Assembly: GCF_037975245.1 (NCBI RefSeq)
Contig: NC_092572.1
Span: forward strand, 246,001-310,000
Direction: 5' to 3'
Source of the DNA: Apostichopus japonicus
Taxonomy: Eukaryota > Echinodermata > Holothuroidea > Aspidochirotida > Stichopodidae
Length of the DNA stretch: 64,000 nt
A program made the translations under genes and the position numbers. This document shows positions 58,346 to 64,000 of the stretch, in pieces (positions within the stretch are counted from its first letter, which is position 1; each line of letters begins with the position of its first letter). Below the pieces are notes generated by a model. It was not told the origin of the DNA, did no database searches, and worked only from the letters and a program-made list of their open reading frames with translations.

Positions 58346-61147
58346 CCCTTACTACACTCAAATACCTTTATTTCACTACTAAAGAATGAATTCTCTGTAC
58401 TTGGCTTCACCGAAACGTGGCTAAGTGACCACCCATCACCTCCCATTCATATGAAAAATTACCAAATTATAGAAAAACATCGTGTTAATAGAAGGGGTGG
58501 CGGTGTCTGCTTATATGTGCACAATGGTTTAAACTTTAAACACCAACCAGATCTATCAACATTTAACGATATCATTGAATCCTTATTTATTGAGGCAAAC
58601 TTGCCAAATTCTAAAGAGAAAATAATTATTGGTATTGTTTATAGACCTCCAAATGGTTCTTTAGAACAATTTTATTATAACATGCAAAATATTTGTACTG
58701 CCATTAATCAGCTAAACTGTACTTCCTACATAATGGGGGATTTTAATATTGATTTGTTAGATAAAAACAAATCACCAGAGTTTCTAAATAACCTTTACTC
58801 AAATGGTTTCTATCCAACAATATCAAGACCAACCAGAGTGAACAGTACCTCTTCAACTTTGATTGACAATATTATAAATAATAGTAATTCTAAACTTTCA
58901 TCATGTATTTTTGTAACTGATATCACTGATCACTTTCCAGTGTTTGTCAATGCCCTCGAGACTAATCGCCGACAAAATAATCCCATCTATGCACGTAATT
59001 ACAGTGATAATAATATAAAACTTTTCACTTCTGAAATTGGGAAAACTACGTGGGACAATGTCCTAAACAAACCAGATGTTAATACTGCTTATAATACATT
59101 TTACTATTATTTCAATACTACGTATAATAATTGCTTTCCTTCTCAAGTGTTCAATCCAAAAAAGAAACGTACTAAAAAACATCCCTGGATCACGAAGGGC
59201 ATTTTAAAATCAATCAAAAGGAAGAACATATTATTTAGACGTTATTTGAAGAATCCCAATTATACTGAACATACTAAGTCTATTTACAAAATGTACCGTA
59301 ATAAATTAAACCATGTAATACGATATTCTAAACGACTATACTTTTATGATAAATTCAAGCAGAGTAGAAACAACGTAAACAGTACTTGGAGTACAATTAA
59401 TGAAATTCTCAATAAAAACGGTAAAGACTCATCATATCCAGCAACATTTAAAAATGATGATTGCGAAATTAGCAATGATAATAAAATCGCTAGCAACTTT
59501 AACAAATACTTTGTAAATCTTGGTTATAATCTCGCTAGTAAGATTAATATTAAACTAAAAGCGGAACATTTTTTACATAATAAGGACAAGGTATGCCATT
59601 CCATATTTACATATCCAGTAACAGTAGAAGAAGTTTTAAAAGTTGCTCACACAAATGTGAAACCAAACAAAGCAGCAGGCTATGATGACTTTAAGCCAGG
59701 TATTATCAAACAAGTTATCCCATACATTGTAAAGCCTTTAACTCATCTCTGCAATATTTCTTTTAACACCGGCATTTTTCCGGATAAGCTTAAAATAGCA
59801 AAGGTAAAACCAATCTTTAAAAAAGGAGACCCCAGTCATTTTGAAAATTACCGCCCTATATCTTTATTGTCAGTCTTTTCAAAAATCATTGAACGATTAA
59901 TGTTTAATCGTATATACAGTTTTCTATGTAAATATAATGTTCTTAATAACGAGCAGTACGGATTTCGTCCTGACCATTCTACAGAATTAGCTTTAGCAGA
60001 TGCAGTCAACAATATTGATAATAGTCTTGATAAGAATAATACCTGTGTAGGCGTATTTCTCGACCTATCCAAAGCTTTTGACACCATCGATCACAAAATA
60101 TTACTAAGTAAATTATTTTTTTATGGTATCAGAGGAACAACCCTAAATTGGCTAGATAGTTATCTTTCAAATAGATACCAGTACACTTTATATAAAAATT
60201 CTAAATCTGAACTTGCTAAAATCGCTTGCGGAGTTCCTCAGGGTTCTATACTAGGTCCATTACTATTTATAATTTATGTCAATGATATCGTTAATGTCTC
60301 CGATATTGCTAAAACAATATTATTTGCCGACGACACAAATATTTTCTTCGATTCCCAAAATCTACTCTCATCACATAAAACTGTTTCTACTGAACTAACT
60401 AAATTTTCCAGCTGGTTTGCAGCAAACAAATTATCTCTTAATATAGAAAAAACTAATTATATGGTGTTTAATGCTAGTCACTCATTCAGATGGGATCACA
60501 ATAGTACCATGAATGATAAAATTATTAATCGGGTTAACACCACTAAGTTCTTGGGTGTACACATAGACAATAAACTTTCGTGGCGTGATCACATATCAGC
60601 AGTCTGTAACAGAGTGGCTAGAAATACTGGTATTATATGCAAATTAAAACATTATTTACCTCCAAATATACTCAGAACACTCTATATAACTCTGATTTTA
60701 CCCCAATTAACTTATTGCACGACTATTTGGTCAGGAACCTATTCTGGAAATCTTAATCACCTATGTGTCCTCCAGAAGAGAGCTATCCGCCATATATCAC
60801 ATGCTGCACCACGTGATCATACTAGCCCATTATATAAAAGATTAAATTTATTAAAACTAAATGATATTATAAGAGTCCAGCTTGCAACATTTGCATATAA
60901 AGCATGGAATGGATTGCTACCCGAGGCTTTTAAAGATTTTATATATAGTAACAGACTAATCCACAACCATGAAACACGCCATTGTAATAACGCCCATCTT
61001 TTATCCCAACGAAGTACTTTAAGTTCTTTTAACCCTCGTATTCGTGCTATAAAAACGTGGAATAATCTCCAGGATAATGTTAAGAATAAGCCTTCTTACT
61101 CTGTATTCAAAAGGAATCTCCAAACTGTAATTATTTCTCACTATTGA
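58253..61147 (+). CDS. LINE ORF2-like protein: endonuclease and reverse transcriptase
   Basis: 964 codons. Residues 1-31 come from the MITE; the LINE protein starts at about LLHSNTF. The APE-type endonuclease has FTETWLSD (~51), RGGGVCLYVHNG (~85), IGIVYRPPNG (~125), MGDFNIDLL (~161) and DHFPVF (~225). The RT has ENYRPISLLSVFSKIIERL (~535), FLDLSKAFDTIDH (~605), CGVPQGSILGP (~660) and LFADDTNIFF (~690). It has no RNase H. The frame is open throughout, so the element is young, but its N-terminal endonuclease edge is replaced. CR1/Jockey superclade is likely; the exact clade is unsure. Confidence 0.93.
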   Translation: MVALRLDSVESAPTDHSCPPPPRPITLAPPLPLLHSNTFISLLKNEFSVLGFTETWLSDHPSPPIHMKNYQIIEKHRVNRRGGGVCLYVHNGLNFKHQPDLSTFNDIIESLFIEANLPNSKEKIIIGIVYRPPNGSLEQFYYNMQNICTAINQLNCTSYIMGDFNIDLLDKNKSPEFLNNLYSNGFYPTISRPTRVNSTSSTLIDNIINNSNSKLSSCIFVTDITDHFPVFVNALETNRRQNNPIYARNYSDNNIKLFTSEIGKTTWDNVLNKPDVNTAYNTFYYYFNTTYNNCFPSQVFNPKKKRTKKHPWITKGILKSIKRKNILFRRYLKNPNYTEHTKSIYKMYRNKLNHVIRYSKRLYFYDKFKQSRNNVNSTWSTINEILNKNGKDSSYPATFKNDDCEISNDNKIASNFNKYFVNLGYNLASKINIKLKAEHFLHNKDKVCHSIFTYPVTVEEVLKVAHTNVKPNKAAGYDDFKPGIIKQVIPYIVKPLTHLCNISFNTGIFPDKLKIAKVKPIFKKGDPSHFENYRPISLLSVFSKIIERLMFNRIYSFLCKYNVLNNEQYGFRPDHSTELALADAVNNIDNSLDKNNTCVGVFLDLSKAFDTIDHKILLSKLFFYGIRGTTLNWLDSYLSNRYQYTLYKNSKSELAKIACGVPQGSILGPLLFIIYVNDIVNVSDIAKTILFADDTNIFFDSQNLLSSHKTVSTELTKFSSWFAANKLSLNIEKTNYMVFNASHSFRWDHNSTMNDKIINRVNTTKFLGVHIDNKLSWRDHISAVCNRVARNTGIICKLKHYLPPNILRTLYITLILPQLTYCTTIWSGTYSGNLNHLCVLQKRAIRHISHAAPRDHTSPLYKRLNLLKLNDIIRVQLATFAYKAWNGLLPEAFKDFIYSNRLIHNHETRHCNNAHLLSQRSTLSSFNPRIRAIKTWNNLQDNVKNKPSYSVFKRNLQTVIISHY

Positions 61148-61315
61148 TGGATTTATTCTTGTATGTGTTTGCGATTAAGATCATTATAAAGATTGTTAGG
61201 ATTGCCTATTAAGATTATTAATTTCAAGTAGAGTCAATTCGATTATTTCATCATTGTAGATGCTACTATTAACTTTTCTTTTTCTATTCTTAAGTTTTTC
61301 TCTCTTTTTTCTTTT

Positions 61316-61368
61316 TGGGGAGTCTCCTACTTTGTTAAGCCTTACGGGCTTTATAGGAGACTTCCCGT
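61316..61368 (+). promoter_or_regulatory. 3'-UTR hairpin of the LINE
   Basis: ggggagtctcctactttgtt aagcc / ttac / gggctttataggagacttcccc-like sequence can form a stem of about 20 bp (ggagtctccta with taggagacttcc, and aagcc with gggctt). Such 3' hairpins are recognised by RT in CR1/L2-type LINEs, so this may be the priming signal. Confidence 0.7.
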
Positions 61369-61410
61369 CACACTGTAAATTGTGATGAAACAAATAAATA
61401 TACAAAATAT

Positions 61411-62504
61411 ACAAAAACGTCTTTGCGAGTACACTACGAGTAATAGCTACTCTCTTAAAACACCATCGAATATACAAATCACAATGTTTTTACAGACTTT
61501 ACGTGCAATCTGAGAAATTGCAGGCTTGAGACCCATATTTTAGGGCTAGGTATTCGCAGCATAAAACACTCTGGAAGTGCTGTTTCCGGCCATCTGGGGG
61601 TTTGAAAGAAAACAAAATTTTCTTGTACGCTCCTCGCCAAACGATGGTGGCGCTCCGCTTAGATAGTCTCCACACATTAGCTACCCCCCCCCCCATTAAT
61701 TTTCCCGTTCCGCCGCGCCTGCCTGGTTGGTCAACATCCAATCATACACGGCCAACCATATACGTACAATGTTCCTGTGTGCCTGTGTTGCAAGAGCTGA
61801 ATTAGTACAGATAATGCCAATTCGTTGCATGTAAATACGCTTTGTTGCTTGTAACTTTATGGCAGGATGTTGTTAACCCAAAAGCGTTCAAATGTTGCCT
61901 GTCATGTGCCATTCGAGAATAATGAACCAAAGTAGAGAACTTTACGTATTGTTTTGAAGAAGTGTGCTACGCAAGGAGATCCATTGTATTTACGTGTACC
62001 CTTCCGTATAAGTTAGAATTTTTGGGAGGTCGTTACAATAATAATGATCATAATATTAGAAGTTTAACCATTGAAAAACACATTCCAATTTATTTTTCTT
62101 TCAGTAGGTGCCTGAAAAAAATTCTCAGCATATTGCCCGAATTTTCAACAAAATATTTGGTAAGGGGGGCTGCAGCTGCAATCTCATTTGGATCACCAAG
62201 TGAAGGTGAAAATACAAAATTAAGTTTACAAAATGGAGTGTGTGTTGAAGTGTGCTTTATTGCACCAAATTGCATCTGAGGTAACCTGGAAATGCAAACA
62301 ATTCCAAAGGGGAGGGGGACACCCCCTCCCTTTACACCCTCCCCCAGGCCGGCCATCAGTCTTCAGCCCCCACCCCCCCACTCAAAAGTACCTTCCTACG
62401 CCACTGACAATCGCTACTTCTAGTACTCAGTACTAGCTGTATAATCAGACACTCAACACTGGATTGCATTTCCTCCCTGCAATCATTTTATTTAAGAGAC
62501 TCTC
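61411..62504. other. intergenic with MITE fragments
   Basis: A fragment at about 61600-61725 carries the shared module in reverse (tgtacgctcctcgccaaacg, atggtggcgctccgcttaga) plus C runs and ttccgccgcgcctgcctgg. Another C-rich stretch at 62310-62380 ends tacgccactgac and resembles a hAT-like end. No gene seen. Confidence 0.5.
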
Positions 62505-63465
62505 AAGAAGATGGATTCATCCTGGTACTCTACCAAGTATAAGCCCCGCTACTTCCACTGCAAAGAGTACAATCCCTGCCAGTGCCCCTTCAAGAAGATG
62601 GGTTCATCCTGGTGCTCTTCCAAGTACAAGCCCCGCTACTTCCACTGCAAAGAGTACAATCCCTGCCAGTGCCCCTTCAAGAAGATGGATTCATCCTAGT
62701 GCTCTTCCGAGTACAAGCCCCGCTACTTCCACTGCAAAGAGCACAATACCTACCAGTGGCCCTTCAAGAAGATGGATTCATCCTGGTGCTCTTCCAAGTA
62801 CAAGCCCCGCTACTTCCACTGCAAAGAGCACAATCCCTGTCAGTGCCCCTTCAAGAAAATGGATTCATCCTGGTACTCTACCAAGTACAAGCCCCGCTAC
62901 TTCCACTGCAAAGAGCACAATAACTGCCAGTGCCCCTTCAAGAAGATGGATTCATCCTGGTACTCTACCAAGTACAAGCCCCCTACTTCCACTGCAAAGA
63001 GCACAATCACTGCCAGTGCCCCTTCAAGAAGATGGATTCATCCTGGTACTCTACCAAGTACAAGCCCCGCTACTTCCACTGCAAAGAGCACAATCCCTGC
63101 CAGTGCCCCTTCAAGAAGATGGATTCATCCTGGTATTCTACCAAGTGTAAGCCCCGCTACTTCCACTGCAAAGAGCACAATCCCTGTCAGTGCCCCTTCA
63201 AGAAAATGGATTCATCCTGGTGCTCTACCAAGTACAAGCCCCCTACTTCCACTGCAAAGAGCACAATCCCTGCCAGTGCCCCTTCAAGAAGATGGATTCA
63301 TCCTGGTGCTCTACCAAGTACAAGCCCCGCTACTTCCACTGCAAAGAGCACAATCCCTGCCAGTGCCCCTTCAAGAAGATGGATTCATCCTGGTGCTCTA
63401 CCAAGTACAAGCCCCGCTACTTCCACTGCAAAGAGTACAATCACTGCCAGTGCCCCTTCAAATGC
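62505..63465 (+). repeat. 87-bp tandem array, 11 copies
   Basis: Units of aagaagatggattcatcctg plus gtgctctaccaagtacaagccccgctacttccactgcaaagagcacaatccctgccagtgccccttc. Most are 87 bp, so each frame reads a 29-residue repeat. One frame gives a Cys/His-rich unit (KYKPRYFHCKEHNPCQCPFK) and another a Ser/Pro/Thr-rich one. Two 86-bp units (near 62985 and 63240) and a TAG near 62697 break the frames. It is either a minisatellite or the decayed repeat exon of a secreted protein. No start or splice context is certain. Confidence 0.85.
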
Positions 63466-64000
63466 ACCCTCCTGAATTTGTACGGCTGCTAGTAGTCAGC
63501 ATGTGGAGCCCTGATGGTAACAAGACAGGGGCTTTTTAACTAGTTTTGTGGAGACATGCAGGTTATAGTGTTGACAATAAATAATTGTCCACCTGTTAAC
63601 TATAGTAGGGCTCAGATGAAAAATGTGCAGACAGTGACTGCATATCGTTCTGACTAGTTTCCATCAATTGTTATTATATTTCTCAAAAGAAACTTGCATT
63701 GTTTGTTGAGCCTTTCAGTCAATCTGAAAGGATAATTGTGCTGTCATATACAGTTGTCATGGCAAGGGATTAATCACTCCTAGTTATCCTCCATTTCAAA
63801 ACAGAGGGGTATGTCGCAAGCAGTTTCTCGAAATTTCATACGTCTGACCATATCTTTAGGGCGGGGCTACAAGAAAACTGCTCTCGTTGATAACCGACTG
63901 ATAAAGGAGATCAGCTTCTGAAAGTTTAAAAGTGTATTTATGTAAAACGTCACCGGTTATAAAGTCAGTGGAGGTAACATACTGTAACGGAAATATGTTT
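63466..64000. other. intergenic, no gene seen
   Basis: Unique sequence after the 87-bp array. No exon or element could be recognised. Confidence 0.4.

Larger units (their letters stand above)
57890..61410 (+). mobile_element. LINE (CR1/Jockey-type) with MITE inserted, ORF intact
   Basis: The LINE body runs from about 57890 through the ORF end at 61147 and a 3' UTR to about 61410. A 406-bp MITE (57940-58345) splits its 5' part. The sequences on each side join in frame at the duplicated cccttact. The 5' end is truncated or altered: a TAG lies in frame just before 57891, and the earliest endonuclease motif is missing. The 3' UTR carries a strong hairpin and an AT-rich tail. Confidence 0.88.

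Noticed and set aside
58204-58446. 80-codon minus frame at the MITE-LINE joint
   Set aside because: It straddles two different transposons and has no domain.

Overview
The window is nuclear DNA from an animal. Coding sequence is split by GT-AG introns with long gaps, and minisatellite arrays, LINEs, SINEs, miniature DNA transposons and one LTR retrotransposon fill most of the space. No bacterial operon, Shine-Dalgarno pattern or CRISPR array is present. The TE mix and the frequent short taggcctag-type motifs suggest a marine invertebrate, perhaps an echinoderm or another invertebrate deuterostome. That placement is inference only.

Region 1 (1-12561, minus strand) is the 5' half of a ubiquitin-specific protease gene of the USP2/USP21 type. 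Five coding exons can be placed with consistent splice phases: 12561-11818, 11298-11236, 9923-9800, 5315-5204 and 182-72. The gene continues beyond position 1. Two introns are inflated by tandem arrays. One is a 4.85 kb, 50-bp-unit array with higher-order blocks (240-5089). The other is a 4.1 kb, 89-bp-unit array (about 5684-9797) whose unit is a copy of the end of the exon at 9800 plus its 5' splice site, so the array holds dozens of near-identical donor sites.

Region 2 (12.6-24.4 kb) has no recognised host gene. It holds a 30-bp minisatellite, a roughly 2.05 kb near-perfect palindrome (16156-18202) with no spacer, a SINE remnant, an apparently nested pair of miniature elements and a decayed L2/CR1-type LINE.

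Region 3 (24.4-36.9 kb) is a nest of transposons. Two foldback-like elements (24397-35260 and 35595-36772) have ends built of short subrepeats, and each is flanked by a perfect 8-bp target duplication. The larger one contains a 208-bp insert, a 5'-truncated LINE and a very young Gypsy retrotransposon (26834-34816) with nearly identical LTRs, a PNMA-like gag and an intact 1570-codon pol frame.

Region 4 (36.9-46 kb, plus strand) holds AT microsatellites, a tRNA-derived SINE, several minisatellites and a four-exon gene (40296-45909). It encodes a 351-residue predicted type II membrane protein that resembles the DUF1647 family.

Region 5 (46-64 kb) holds a 15-bp array, a broken piggyBac-derived gene split by a solo LTR, several hAT-like MITEs with 8-bp duplications, a Jockey-type LINE remnant, a nearly complete LINE with intact endonuclease/RT (58.3-61.4 kb) interrupted by a MITE, and an 87-bp array that stays partly open as 29-residue repeats.

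The most unusual signals are the splice-donor array, the palindrome, the foldback elements with subrepeat ends, and a shared roughly 50-bp hairpin module carried by MITEs with different ends.
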